Positions 9,033-18,102 are shown, numbered from the stretch's first letter. The stretch is 64,000 nucleotides of DNA from Anaerocolumna sp. AGMB13020 (GCF_033100115.1 NZ_CP136910.1:3310001-3374000); one strand, 5' to 3'. Numbers and translations are program-made. Notes: generated by a model from the letters alone, not told the origin.

Positions 9033-10462
9033 GGAAAAGAAAAATGCATACGGCAGTGAAACAAATGGATTATTATGTTCCCAGTGATGTTATATATGAA
9101 AAATTTTCAGAGGAGCCAATGGCAGTTTTTTTAGATTCTTCCTTACATAATGAATTGGGTGGTTACTCTATTATTGGTCTGCATCCTTATTTGGTTCTAA
9201 AGGAAATGAATCAAGTCTTATACGTCAATGGAGAAAGCAAAGAAGAGACATTTGAACAGTATATGGAAAGTTATTTGAAAGAGCATGCGGAAGTAAATGA
9301 AACGAAACTTCCGTTAATCTCCGGAGGAATTGGCTATTTAACTTATGACTACGGGAGAAAATTTGAAAAGATACCATCCAGGCATACTGCAACTCAGGTA
9401 GATATACCGGATGCTTTATTTTGCTTTTATGAACATTATATCATTGAAGATATCAATGATAAAAGAATTTATCTGTCTGCAAAAGGCGAAACTGAGGCCA
9501 GCGGACTAAGTTTATACCATCTGGAAATGCTGCTGGAAGAGAAACTGACATTTTCGCGAAGGGAATCTCCCAAAGCAGAAAAGTATGAAAAAAAAGAACA
9601 TAACCCGACAGGTACTTATATAGCCAGATATGGTAAGGAAGAATATATTCAGGCTGTTGAAGATGTTATCCGGTACATTGTAGAAGGGGATATCTATGTA
9701 TGCAATATGACGCAGCAATTGAGGATACTTAGTCCCAAACACCCCTATGAGGTATTTAAATACTTAAGAGTACATAATCCATCTCCTTTTGGCGGCTTTT
9801 TTAATTATGATACCTTTCAAATTGTAAGTGCCTCACCGGAACGTTTTATAAGAGTGAAAGAGGGAGTGGCAGAAACCCGTCCCATAAAAGGAACCCGTAA
9901 GAGAGGGATAACAGAAGAGGAAGATAACATTCTAAAAGAAGAACTAAGAAACTCGGAAAAGGACAAAAGTGAACTTCTTATGATTGTGGACTTGGAACGG
10001 AATGACCTGAACAGAGTATGTGAACCGGGAAGTGTACAAGTTGTTGATAATTTTGCATTGGAAACTTACGCTACTTTATACCATTTGGTATCAACAGTTC
10101 GAGGTAAGCTGCGGGAGGATGTTACGGTCATGGAGTTACTAAGGGCCAGCTTTCCGGGAGGTTCCATAACTGGTGCCCCTAAAATCAGGGCGATGGAAAT
10201 TATAGATCAACTGGAAGGTGACCGTAGAGGGTTATATACCGGTACTATCGGATATTGCAGTCTGGATGGAAATTGTGATTTTAACATAGTAATCCGTACA
10301 GCGGTTTATCAGAACGGAGAATATCATCTTGGGGTAGGAGGAGGTATCACTTATGAATCGGATACGGAATTTGAATATGAAGAAATTCTGCAAAAAGCCA
10401 AGGCAATCTTTGAGGCGGCAGCAGTAGTACAGGAAAAGGATGATGAGTATGGAACAAATTAA
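9029..10462 (+). CDS. pabB: Aminodeoxychorismate synthase component I
   Basis: A 477-residue chorismate-binding enzyme making 4-amino-4-deoxychorismate from chorismate and PabA-derived ammonia. The C-terminal half has the family blocks RPIKGTRKRG, LLMIVDLERNDL and FPGGSITGAPKIRAMEIID. The lysine of PIKGT (Lys287) marks PabB; TrpE has alanine there (PIAGT). The N-terminal part (SIIGLHPYL, ISGGIGYLTYDYGR) is the usual regulatory half. Full length, no lesion. It overlaps pabA and pabC. It supplies either folate or the aromatic unit of the cluster product; no other folate gene is in the window. Confidence 0.93.
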   Translation: MRKRKMHTAVKQMDYYVPSDVIYEKFSEEPMAVFLDSSLHNELGGYSIIGLHPYLVLKEMNQVLYVNGESKEETFEQYMESYLKEHAEVNETKLPLISGGIGYLTYDYGRKFEKIPSRHTATQVDIPDALFCFYEHYIIEDINDKRIYLSAKGETEASGLSLYHLEMLLEEKLTFSRRESPKAEKYEKKEHNPTGTYIARYGKEEYIQAVEDVIRYIVEGDIYVCNMTQQLRILSPKHPYEVFKYLRVHNPSPFGGFFNYDTFQIVSASPERFIRVKEGVAETRPIKGTRKRGITEEEDNILKEELRNSEKDKSELLMIVDLERNDLNRVCEPGSVQVVDNFALETYATLYHLVSTVRGKLREDVTVMELLRASFPGGSITGAPKIRAMEIIDQLEGDRRGLYTGTIGYCSLDGNCDFNIVIRTAVYQNGEYHLGVGGGITYESDTEFEYEEILQKAKAIFEAAAVVQEKDDEYGTN

Positions 10463-11186
10463 TTTGGATGCAGGCTATTTCTATGGAATTGGGGTATTTG
10501 AAACCATTGCAATCGAAGAAGGGATGCCAATATTCTTAGAAAGACATTTGCTGCGCTTATCCAATGCAGTCAAAGGTTTGGGAATTCAAAATGCAGATTA
10601 TGAGAAAATGGTAAATAAAACTCAGGTGATGGACTATTTACGAAAAAATCCTCAAAAACATGGGTGTCTTAAAATTACAGTGTCAGACCAAAACCTTATA
10701 TTTTCAGTCAGGGACAATAACTATACAGCAGAGGATTACAATAGAGGGTTTACAGTTGAACTAAGCCGGGTTTTAAGAAACGAGACCTCTCCCCTGACTT
10801 ATTTCAAGACCCTGAGTTATGCTGATAATATCCTTGAAAAGCGGGAGGCAAAAAAAAGAGGAGTGGATGAACCTGTTTTTATAAATACAAAAGGGCAATT
10901 AACGGAAGGGGCAACTACCAATGTCTTTCTTGTTAAGGATGGACATATACTCACCCCGAAATTAGAGTGCGGTCTTCTAAATGGTATAATGCGTAGTTAC
11001 ATTCTGGAGAATTATCAGGTGTCGGAGGATATTATACTGTTAGAAAAGGTAGAAGAATCTGATGAAATGTTTTTGACGAATTCTTTGCTTGGTATAATGC
11101 CGGTGAAACGGTTTGGTGGTAAAGTATTTTCTTCCCGATTAAAGGGGGAGGCACTTTTGGAAGAATATAAAAGATATATAGTATAA
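10449..11186 (+). CDS. pabC: Aminodeoxychorismate lyase (class IV PLP aminotransferase fold)
   Basis: About 245 residues; it splits aminodeoxychorismate into PABA and pyruvate with PLP. The family motifs are GIGVFETIAI near the start, the PLP lysine in FKTLSYADNIL, and EGATTNVFLVKDG followed by GLLNGIMR. The start at 10449 is preferred because AGGAAAAGG lies just upstream; ATGs at 10440 and 10443 precede it in frame. It overlaps the end of pabB by 14 bases. With pabA and pabB it makes a self-contained chorismate-to-PABA module. A D-amino-acid or branched-chain aminotransferase is the main alternative, made unlikely by context. Confidence 0.88.
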   Translation: MEQINLDAGYFYGIGVFETIAIEEGMPIFLERHLLRLSNAVKGLGIQNADYEKMVNKTQVMDYLRKNPQKHGCLKITVSDQNLIFSVRDNNYTAEDYNRGFTVELSRVLRNETSPLTYFKTLSYADNILEKREAKKRGVDEPVFINTKGQLTEGATTNVFLVKDGHILTPKLECGLLNGIMRSYILENYQVSEDIILLEKVEESDEMFLTNSLLGIMPVKRFGGKVFSSRLKGEALLEEYKRYIV

Positions 11187-11248
11187 ATAGAAATATAAGT
11201 CTTTGTAATAATATGTTAAATGGTTTAAAAATTTGTTAGAAATGCGAG

Positions 11249-11277
11249 TTGACAGCTAAAAAAAATAGTAATACAAT
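11249..11277 (+). promoter_or_regulatory. Vegetative promoter upstream of the aminomutase gene
   Basis: TTGACA (11249-11254), a 17-base spacer and TACAAT (11272-11277) sit in the 196-base gap after pabC. It is the best promoter in the cluster and could drive the long unit from 11383 independently of pabABC. Confidence 0.75.
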
Positions 11278-11382
11278 AAAAATAAATGGCAATACATGGC
11301 ATAAAATAGCAAAGTATGACAGAGAAATAGAAAAATGGTATACAGGGGAAATAATAAAAGGTAATTAAGAGGCGATGAAAAG

Positions 11383-12636
11383 ATGAATATAACTGAAATC
11401 CGAATGAAGGAATTAAAGGAACAGGCAGATATAATTAGTGAAGTAATAGCGCACATTCCTACAGGTGAAAAAAATGTGAATGAGATAAAAGATAATAAAA
11501 AGAGGATAATGCATTACTTTAATATTGGGGAGGAAGAATGGTCGGATTGGAGATGGCAGATGAAAAATCGTGTCTCTGATACTAAGATTCTTGCCGGTAT
11601 TTTTAACCTTGACCCAGATAAATTAAACGAGATCAACAATGTTGACAAAACATATCCCTGGTCAGTATCTCCTTTTTATCTCAGTTTAATTGGTAATGTT
11701 AACGTTGAAAATCCATTGGCTTCCATGTGTATACCGGATATTTCGGAACTTTTGGATTCGGAAGGGGTCTTAGATCCCATGAATGAAGCCGAGTTATGTC
11801 CGGCGGGAGGTATAACAAGAAGGTATCCCGATCGTCTGATACTTAATGTTACAAGTGAATGCGGCAGCTATTGTAGATTTTGTCAAAGAAAAAGAAATAT
11901 TAAGAAAAAAGCAACAGAAATTACCACAGATGCTTTCGAAGAATCCATACAGTATATCAGGGATAATGCGGAAATACGTGATGTACTCATAACCGGAGGA
12001 GACCCTTTAACATTAAGTGATAAGAGGCTGCAGCAGATATTGGAAGCTGTCCGAAGTATAGAACATGTAGAAATAATACGGATAGGAACCCGTATGCCAA
12101 TCTATGTGCCCATGAGAGTTACTTCGGATTTATGCGAAATGCTAAAAAAATATTCACCCCTATATATTAACATACATGTTAATCATCCGCTGGAAATCAA
12201 TTATGAATCCGCTAAGGCAATAGAAAGGCTGATTGAAGCCGGAATACCAGTCTCTAATCAAATGGTAATGTTAAATGGTGTAAACAATGACCCGTATACT
12301 GCATTGGTTCTTAACCGGGAATTGCTTAAGGTTAAAGTAAGACCTTATTACATGTTTCATCCTAAAACGGTAAAAAGTACCATGCACTTTCAGTGCAGCA
12401 TAGAGGAAGGCCTAAAGATTATGGAACTGCTCCGGGGAAGACTCTCCGGCCTGGGTATACCAACCTACGTTATTAACTGCAACGGAGGCTGGGGAAAGGT
12501 TCCTTTGCTGCCTAATTACATATTAGATTATGATAACAATACAATTTCCTTAAAAACCTGGGAGGATAAAACCGTGCGTCTGGATATTAATAATCTGCAT
12601 AATTATGTATTAGAGGAGAGCTTGTATGAAGACTAA
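11383..12636 (+). CDS. Radical-SAM 2,3-aminomutase, predicted glutamate 2,3-aminomutase
   Basis: A 417-residue lysine 2,3-aminomutase-family enzyme: SAM, a [4Fe-4S] cluster and PLP shift an alpha-amino group to the beta carbon. The cluster cysteines are 160, 164 and 167 (CGSYCRFC), Arg169 follows for the substrate carboxylate, and Lys372 (NGGWGK) is the PLP lysine. In lysine aminomutase the side-chain amine is held by Asp293 and Asp330, 44 and 7 residues before its PLP lysine. Here those exact spacings give Lys328 (FHPKT) and Asn365 (INCNGG), the pair described for glutamate 2,3-aminomutase (Lys332/Asn369). The predicted product is therefore beta-glutamate. The C-terminal zinc-binding cysteines of lysine aminomutase are absent. 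It overlaps the next gene by 11 bases. Confidence 0.85.
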   Translation: MNITEIRMKELKEQADIISEVIAHIPTGEKNVNEIKDNKKRIMHYFNIGEEEWSDWRWQMKNRVSDTKILAGIFNLDPDKLNEINNVDKTYPWSVSPFYLSLIGNVNVENPLASMCIPDISELLDSEGVLDPMNEAELCPAGGITRRYPDRLILNVTSECGSYCRFCQRKRNIKKKATEITTDAFEESIQYIRDNAEIRDVLITGGDPLTLSDKRLQQILEAVRSIEHVEIIRIGTRMPIYVPMRVTSDLCEMLKKYSPLYINIHVNHPLEINYESAKAIERLIEAGIPVSNQMVMLNGVNNDPYTALVLNRELLKVKVRPYYMFHPKTVKSTMHFQCSIEEGLKIMELLRGRLSGLGIPTYVINCNGGWGKVPLLPNYILDYDNNTISLKTWEDKTVRLDINNLHNYVLEESLYED

Positions 12637-14971
12637 GGTTGCAATCGTTGCCTGTCACGATTATTCGGAAGAAAATGTAAGGGAAAGTGTAGCGAAAGCA
12701 ATAGAGCTTTTAGGCGGATATGATAAACTGCTTGATCAAAGAAATATTATCTTAAAGCCTAATCTTTGCCTTCCTACACATTATAACAACAATTTAACGA
12801 CCCATCCCCAAATAATACGGCAATTAGGTTTATTGTTAAAAGAGCGGGCTGATAAAATTATAGTAGCAGATACCCCGGTGGGGAAAAGTGACAGTGAGCG
12901 GCGGGAAAAGTTATGGGAAGTTACCGGGATTAATGAGGTATTAAGGGAGTTAAAGCTTGAGCGCAGCGATTTAGAAGAACGATTGGTTATGCGTGATTTG
13001 AATATAGAGGATGAGCTGGTATCTTTTCCTGTTTCTTCTGCTATATTTGACAACCAGATTATTAATGTTCCAAAATTTAAAACCCATGGTTTCATGCTGT
13101 TTACCGGAGGAGTTAAGAACTTATACGGAGTGCTGCCGGAATACTCAAAAAAAAGGCTCCACCGTGAATTAGAGGAAAAAAATAAATTTTCCCAACTGCT
13201 TCTTGAATTATACCGGATGGTTCATTGCAAATTTCACATAATGGATGCCGTGGTCGGTATTCAGGGAGAGGGTCCCGGAGCCAAAGGAGAACCAAGAAAA
13301 ATCGGATTAATTATGGCTAGTGAGGATGGGGTTGCTCTGGATTCTGTGGCAGCGGCGATAATGAATACGGAACCGCATAACATTCCCACCAACTTTTATG
13401 CCCACAAGCTTGGAATTGGGCAAACCGACTTAGCAGAGATAGAGATTGTCGGAGGTGAGATTGAGAATTACATTATCAGGGATTTTAAGCTCCCGTTAAT
13501 TAATGAGCATACAGACCGGATATCTCAGAAGCTGTTCCACTTATCCCGTTATTCTGTAGAAGTGAATGAAGATAAGTGCAGAAAATGTGGGTTATGTGAA
13601 CAAAATTGTCCCAGCCATGCAATTTATATGACGGAGGATACCCTCGCTATCACGAATGAAAAATGCAAATCGTGCCTGGTCTGCCATGAAATATGCCCCT
13701 TTGGAGCTATAGAATTTTCAAGGTACTCCTTTTTGGCGGAACTGTCTAAGAAAGAGAAAGATAAGAAAAAGGCAGATAAGATAAAGGCAGGTACTCCCAA
13801 AGAAAAATGGATTTTAATGTTCGGAAATCCGGATTCACAGCATATGTTCCGAAAAATTAAAGCAAGAGGATATAAAATTGCATTGATACATGATAAAGAA
13901 CCGAGGACGGATTTTTCCATATGTGACGCCGTATATAAGAATATGGATTACAGCAGGTGGGAAGCAGATGATATTGCCGGAGTTGTAAATGTCCATAGTG
14001 AGAGGAGTGTACTCCGATGCGCCCAAGCTTGTGAATACTATGGTTTACCGGGATATAATGTTGAACAGGCCAAAATACTTACCAATAAAAAAATGCTGAA
14101 AACAGTTTTGGCTGAATATAATATAAAAACTCCCGCTCACGAATTTTTGCATAATTACCGGGAATTGGTTGAAGGCATGGATAAATTAAAGCCGCCTTAT
14201 GTGTTAAAACCAGTGGACAGCTCCAATACGCGAGGCGTCTTTTTATTGCAGGAGGATAAAATAAGCGAAGATATTTTTGAACAGGTTTTATCTTTTTCTG
14301 AAAGCAAAGAAGCGGTACTGGAAGAGTATGCAAAAGGGGAAGAGTATGATGTAACCTGTGTAGTATGTGATTATGAAATCATATATCTTTTTATAAATAG
14401 ACGTATCCGGCATGAAAATGGACAAGATTTCGGTAAGGCAATCGGATTTCAGACGGTTAGCCTTCCTGATTCAAAAATGAAGGAGCTGGAACATTTGTGC
14501 AGGAGCTCTGTTAAGGAACTTAAGATAAAAAGGGCTGTAGTCAGTTTCCAGTTAATAGATGGTGAAAAGGGCTGGTCTATTATCGAGGTGGCAGGCAGAT
14601 TAATGGGAGGAGGTATTTTCGAATTTATTTATTTTGTAACGGGAATAGATATGGACAGTATTTTATTAGATTTGGCACTGGATAAACCGATACGTGCCGT
14701 TTCAAAGAAAGAATGCCGGCCAGCAGCTTATTTATTTGCTGACAGCCTGCTGGATAAACCAAAGGATATTCATATGAAATTGGAGGGAATGGATGAAGTC
14801 AGAAAGGTTCCCGGCGTTTTTTTGGTAAATATCATAGATAAAACAGTAGGCAGCAGAGAGCAGGGAGAAGAGTACAAAGAACTAAGCGGGGGAGTGCTGT
14901 GCTTTGGCAAAAGTGATGAGGCCGCCTTAGATACCGCCTTTGCTTCCTTTAAAAGATTAAAATGGATTTAG
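12626..14971 (+). CDS. DUF362 - 2x[4Fe-4S] ferredoxin - ATP-grasp fusion protein
   Basis: A 781-residue three-part protein. Residues 1-295 are a DUF362-type domain (ILKPNLC, VADTPVG, NVPKFKTHGF, GGVKNLYGVLP). Residues 315-360 hold two ferredoxin clusters: Cys318/321/324/328 and Cys347/350/353/357. Residues ~395-780 are an ATP-grasp ligase with a pre-ATP-grasp lobe, a lysine-bearing strand (PYVLKPVDSSNTRGVF) and a metal/catalytic segment (IIEVAGRLMGGG). ATP-grasp enzymes join a carboxylate to an amine through an acyl phosphate. DUF362 has no activity I can state with confidence. The natural reading is a ligase using glutamate/beta-glutamate or an aryl acid, physically coupled to an iron-sulfur redox module. 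The fusion itself is unusual. Confidence 0.8.
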   Translation: MKTKVAIVACHDYSEENVRESVAKAIELLGGYDKLLDQRNIILKPNLCLPTHYNNNLTTHPQIIRQLGLLLKERADKIIVADTPVGKSDSERREKLWEVTGINEVLRELKLERSDLEERLVMRDLNIEDELVSFPVSSAIFDNQIINVPKFKTHGFMLFTGGVKNLYGVLPEYSKKRLHRELEEKNKFSQLLLELYRMVHCKFHIMDAVVGIQGEGPGAKGEPRKIGLIMASEDGVALDSVAAAIMNTEPHNIPTNFYAHKLGIGQTDLAEIEIVGGEIENYIIRDFKLPLINEHTDRISQKLFHLSRYSVEVNEDKCRKCGLCEQNCPSHAIYMTEDTLAITNEKCKSCLVCHEICPFGAIEFSRYSFLAELSKKEKDKKKADKIKAGTPKEKWILMFGNPDSQHMFRKIKARGYKIALIHDKEPRTDFSICDAVYKNMDYSRWEADDIAGVVNVHSERSVLRCAQACEYYGLPGYNVEQAKILTNKKMLKTVLAEYNIKTPAHEFLHNYRELVEGMDKLKPPYVLKPVDSSNTRGVFLLQEDKISEDIFEQVLSFSESKEAVLEEYAKGEEYDVTCVVCDYEIIYLFINRRIRHENGQDFGKAIGFQTVSLPDSKMKELEHLCRSSVKELKIKRAVVSFQLIDGEKGWSIIEVAGRLMGGGIFEFIYFVTGIDMDSILLDLALDKPIRAVSKKECRPAAYLFADSLLDKPKDIHMKLEGMDEVRKVPGVFLVNIIDKTVGSREQGEEYKELSGGVLCFGKSDEAALDTAFASFKRLKWI

Positions 14972-15002
14972 CAGTCGAAATACATAGTAACGGAGGGGTT
15001 AT

Positions 15003-16475
15003 ATGTTAGTAGAAACCATTTTGAGACAGGCTGGGATCAAACCGAATTTTACAGCGGTTATGGACCAGGTGAGGTCTGTCACCTATAAAGAACTATATGA
15101 TGAAATCTTAAGCAGAGCCGAAATGTTATCGGATTTTGTTGCGGAAAACGGAGAGCCCGTCGGATTATTATTTCCCAATTCGGTGGATGCGGTAACTTGG
15201 ATGCTTGCAATGGCAAAAACAGGACATCCGGTTATTTTATTTGGATCTAAAATGAAAGAAAATGAAGTGAATTATCATATAAATAGAATCGGTCTTAAAC
15301 TTACCATAGCCGACAGAAGGATCGTTACCGGCTGGAATGGTTTAAATCAAACGCTGTACCCTTTTTCGGGAGCGGATAACTCCGTTGCTCTGAAACATCC
15401 CCGGGAATTAAACCGGCAGGAAGAAGAGAAGTTTACTGCCTTTGAAAAAGGAGATTTTATTTGCCATTTTACCAGCGGTTCCGAAGGTGAACCCAAAGCG
15501 GTAATCCGTACCCTTGAAGCGGTAGAATCAGAAATAATCGATACTTTTGTTACCATTAATTTGAAGGATGAACAAACTTTTCTTACTATTCCACCTATCT
15601 GTCATTCCTTTGGCTTAATAGCCGGTGCATTACTTCCCTTATATTACGGACATAAATTAATACTGGAAGAGGAATTTCTTCCGGAAAAGATACTTAATAT
15701 CATAGATACCAATAAGGTAAATGTATTATTTGCCGTACCCTACATGTACTATCTACTCAATAAACGGTTGAAATTGACAAAGATGGACTTCTCAAGCATT
15801 ACTATGTGTTTTTCGGCAGGAGCACCTATGGATGACAGTGTTTCAGAAACCTTTCGGCAGTTTACCGGAGTAAGGATTATTCAAGATTATGGTTCCACGG
15901 AAACTGGAGTAATGTGTCTGAATCTGGAAACGGACCGGCTGCCGAAATCGGTGGGCAGACCTGTTGTAAACCGAACTATAAAATTAATGGATGAAGAGGG
16001 GAAAGAAATTAACACAAATGAGGAAAGCGGAGAAATATGCATACTTAGTAAAGCCAATGTCAGGACATACCTTTACCCCCAGGAATTAAACCGGCAGAAA
16101 TTTATCGACGGTTACTTTAGAACCGGTGATTTAGGGAGATTAGGCCAGGAAGGGGAAGTTTACATCGTCGGAAGGCTAAGTTCTATTATGAATGTCGCAG
16201 GTAATAAGGTGGATCCGGTAGAAGTTGAAAACGTAATAAAATCAATTTCCGGGGTAAAAGAAGCCGTAGTCGTCTGCATAGATGATATCAATAGAGGCAG
16301 CATTATAAAAGCTTATGTGGTTGCGGAAGAGGACATAGAGGAAGCCTTTGTTAAAAAATTCTGCAAAACCCAGATGGCAGATTACAAGGTGCCGAAAGCA
16401 GTTGTATTTATGAACGAATTGCCAAGGAGCCAGACCGGAAAAGTATTAAAAAAATATTTAGTGAAGGAGTTCTGA
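15003..16475 (+). CDS. AMP-forming acyl ligase (ANL superfamily, stand-alone adenylation enzyme)
   Basis: 490 residues; it activates a carboxylic acid as acyl-adenylate and transfers it to CoA or a carrier protein. The motifs are TSGSEGEPKAV (157-167, P-loop), DYGSTETG, YFRTGDLG, GRLSSIMNVAGNKVDPVEVE and a C-terminal SQTGK with catalytic Lys480. The length fits aryl-acid or fatty-acid ligases rather than an NRPS module. It lies 31 bases after the fusion gene and 2 bases before the next gene. Given the PABA module and the nearby ACP, loading of p-aminobenzoate onto a carrier is the leading guess; beta-glutamate or another acid cannot be excluded because the specificity pocket was not modelled. 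Confidence 0.88.
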   Translation: MLVETILRQAGIKPNFTAVMDQVRSVTYKELYDEILSRAEMLSDFVAENGEPVGLLFPNSVDAVTWMLAMAKTGHPVILFGSKMKENEVNYHINRIGLKLTIADRRIVTGWNGLNQTLYPFSGADNSVALKHPRELNRQEEEKFTAFEKGDFICHFTSGSEGEPKAVIRTLEAVESEIIDTFVTINLKDEQTFLTIPPICHSFGLIAGALLPLYYGHKLILEEEFLPEKILNIIDTNKVNVLFAVPYMYYLLNKRLKLTKMDFSSITMCFSAGAPMDDSVSETFRQFTGVRIIQDYGSTETGVMCLNLETDRLPKSVGRPVVNRTIKLMDEEGKEINTNEESGEICILSKANVRTYLYPQELNRQKFIDGYFRTGDLGRLGQEGEVYIVGRLSSIMNVAGNKVDPVEVENVIKSISGVKEAVVVCIDDINRGSIIKAYVVAEEDIEEAFVKKFCKTQMADYKVPKAVVFMNELPRSQTGKVLKKYLVKEF

Positions 16476-16477
16476 AG

Positions 16478-17761
16478 ATGAATGAGGTAAAGCAAAAGAG
16501 AGAAGATTTTATTAATCAATACCCGCCACTTAACTTATTAAATAAACAGGATATCGGGAAAATATGGGCAGAAGAAGATTTCCATCTATATGTTCACATA
16601 CCCTATTGTATTAAAAAGTGCGACTTCTGTTATTATGTTTCCTATGAAAACAAAAACGGTCAGATCCCGGAGGAATATCTGGAGGCACTAAAAAAAGAAA
16701 TACGTTTGTATGGCGGGATGGAACAGTTTAAAAACCGGAAGGTTCGTTCTATCTATTGGGGAGGCGGTACCCCTACTTTAATGAGCCTTTCCCAAATCAA
16801 AGACCTTTTAGAGGTCATATGGGAGAGCTTTCAGATTCATGAAGATGTGGAATTTTGCTGTGAAGTTCGTCCAGGACCGGAGACAACGAAAGAAAAAATT
16901 ATGCTGATGAAAGAATATGGACTTAAACGTGTCAGCATTGGTTGTCAGAGTCTTAACGACAATGTGCTGAAGCTAAATGGGAGAAACCATAACTCCAATA
17001 CATTCTATAAAACCTTTAATATGGTTCGGGAATGCGATGTGTTTTCCATCAATGTTGACTTGATGTCAGGTTTACTTGGGGATACGCAGGAAACATTTCT
17101 ATATTCAATTGATGAGATGATAAAACTAAGACCTGAGAATTTAACCATATATAAGTTGGAAGTATACTTAAATAATCTATTATACAAAAAAACCTTAGGA
17201 CAGGAGGCTAGATTTATAACAGATGAAGAGGAAGCGGAGCATGTAGAAGCAGCGTATAACAGACTGCTGGAGAACGGATATCTCTTATCTGATAATTATA
17301 GTTTCTGCTCCGAGGATAAATACAGGCAGATACATAGATATAATACCTGGGAAGGGGAAGACATGATAGGTGTGGGGCTGTCCTCTCATTCCTGTTATGG
17401 TTTAACAATTTATCAAAATGATAACCGAATGGCTGATTATATGGAACAGCTTCAAAACGATAAACTTCCGATTCGCCGGGCATATGAATTTTCTGTTTAT
17501 GAAGATATGGTCAGAATGATCATATTCGGAATTAAAAGCGTATCTTATCCCCTTGAAAAATTCTCAAGGAAATTCGGTATCGGTGCGGATGTGATTTTTG
17601 CTGATAAGCTGTCGTATTTACAGAAAGAAGGCTACATCGATATAAAAGATGGTATCTTGAATACAACCTTAAAAGGAGCACTGTACGCGGATGATGTTGT
17701 GCGAATTTTTTATCCGGATAGATACAGGGATGCCGTATTGGCGCATAAAGCCAGAGGTTAA
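16478..17761 (+). CDS. HemW/HemN-like radical-SAM enzyme
   Basis: A 427-residue radical-SAM protein of the coproporphyrinogen-oxidase-like group. The cluster motif Cys44-x3-Cys48-x2-Cys51 (HIPYCIKKCDFCYY), a GGGTPT motif for SAM and SIGCQSLND follow the HemW pattern; a wHTH-like C-terminal domain is present (IKSVSYPLEKFSRKFG). In secondary metabolism this architecture is used by class C radical-SAM methylases and cyclopropanases as well as by the heme chaperone HemW. Its position, 2 bases after the acyl ligase and inside the cluster, argues for a tailoring role; heme trafficking is the alternative. No second SAM-binding signature could be checked by eye. Confidence 0.8.
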   Translation: MNEVKQKREDFINQYPPLNLLNKQDIGKIWAEEDFHLYVHIPYCIKKCDFCYYVSYENKNGQIPEEYLEALKKEIRLYGGMEQFKNRKVRSIYWGGGTPTLMSLSQIKDLLEVIWESFQIHEDVEFCCEVRPGPETTKEKIMLMKEYGLKRVSIGCQSLNDNVLKLNGRNHNSNTFYKTFNMVRECDVFSINVDLMSGLLGDTQETFLYSIDEMIKLRPENLTIYKLEVYLNNLLYKKTLGQEARFITDEEEAEHVEAAYNRLLENGYLLSDNYSFCSEDKYRQIHRYNTWEGEDMIGVGLSSHSCYGLTIYQNDNRMADYMEQLQNDKLPIRRAYEFSVYEDMVRMIIFGIKSVSYPLEKFSRKFGIGADVIFADKLSYLQKEGYIDIKDGILNTTLKGALYADDVVRIFYPDRYRDAVLAHKARG

Positions 17762-17841
17762 TGGACCAGGTAAATTTACGGTTATGAGAAGAGAATGCGT
17801 AAGCAGCGGTATATAAGAGTTTAAATTATAGGAGGTTTAAT

Positions 17842-18102
17842 ATGAGCAGAGAAGAAATATTAGTAAAGTTAAAAGAGATATTGGGTAGTAATCAATTTCT
17901 ATTTTCAGAGGAACAAATCGAAAAGATAAATGAAGATACCTCCCTGATATACGATCTTGTAATGGACTCCATACAAATACTGGAGCTTTTGGTTACCATA
18001 GAAGAAGCTTTCAGTCTGACTTATGAGGCACAGGATCTTAGTGCAGATTTATTTGATAAAGTATCCAACCTGATAAGTTTTGTTGAAACCAAGATAGCCT
18101 AA
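17842..18102 (+). CDS. Acyl/peptidyl carrier protein 1
   Basis: An 86-residue four-helix carrier protein. Ser43 in LVMDSIQILELLVTIEEAF is the expected phosphopantetheine attachment site (D-S motif at the start of helix 2). It starts after a strong AGGAGG. It is a discrete protein, not part of a multi-domain synthase, and no ketosynthase or condensation domain accompanies it. The neighbouring acyl ligase is the likely loading enzyme. No phosphopantetheinyl transferase is in the window, so activation must come from elsewhere in the genome. Confidence 0.85.
   Translation: MSREEILVKLKEILGSNQFLFSEEQIEKINEDTSLIYDLVMDSIQILELLVTIEEAFSLTYEAQDLSADLFDKVSNLISFVETKIA

Noticed and set aside
8448..10462. 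pabA/pabB as anthranilate synthase (trpG/trpE)
   Set aside because: Component I has the PabB-type lysine in PIKGT, pabC follows immediately, and no other trp gene is nearby.
11383..12636. Lysine 2,3-aminomutase or EpmB
   Set aside because: The lysine-binding aspartates are replaced by Lys328 and Asn365 at exact spacing, and there is no translation factor P context.
16478..17761. Housekeeping heme chaperone HemW
   Set aside because: Sequence alone allows it, but the gene is wedged between an acyl ligase and a carrier protein, 2 bases from the former; left as HemW-like in the annotation.
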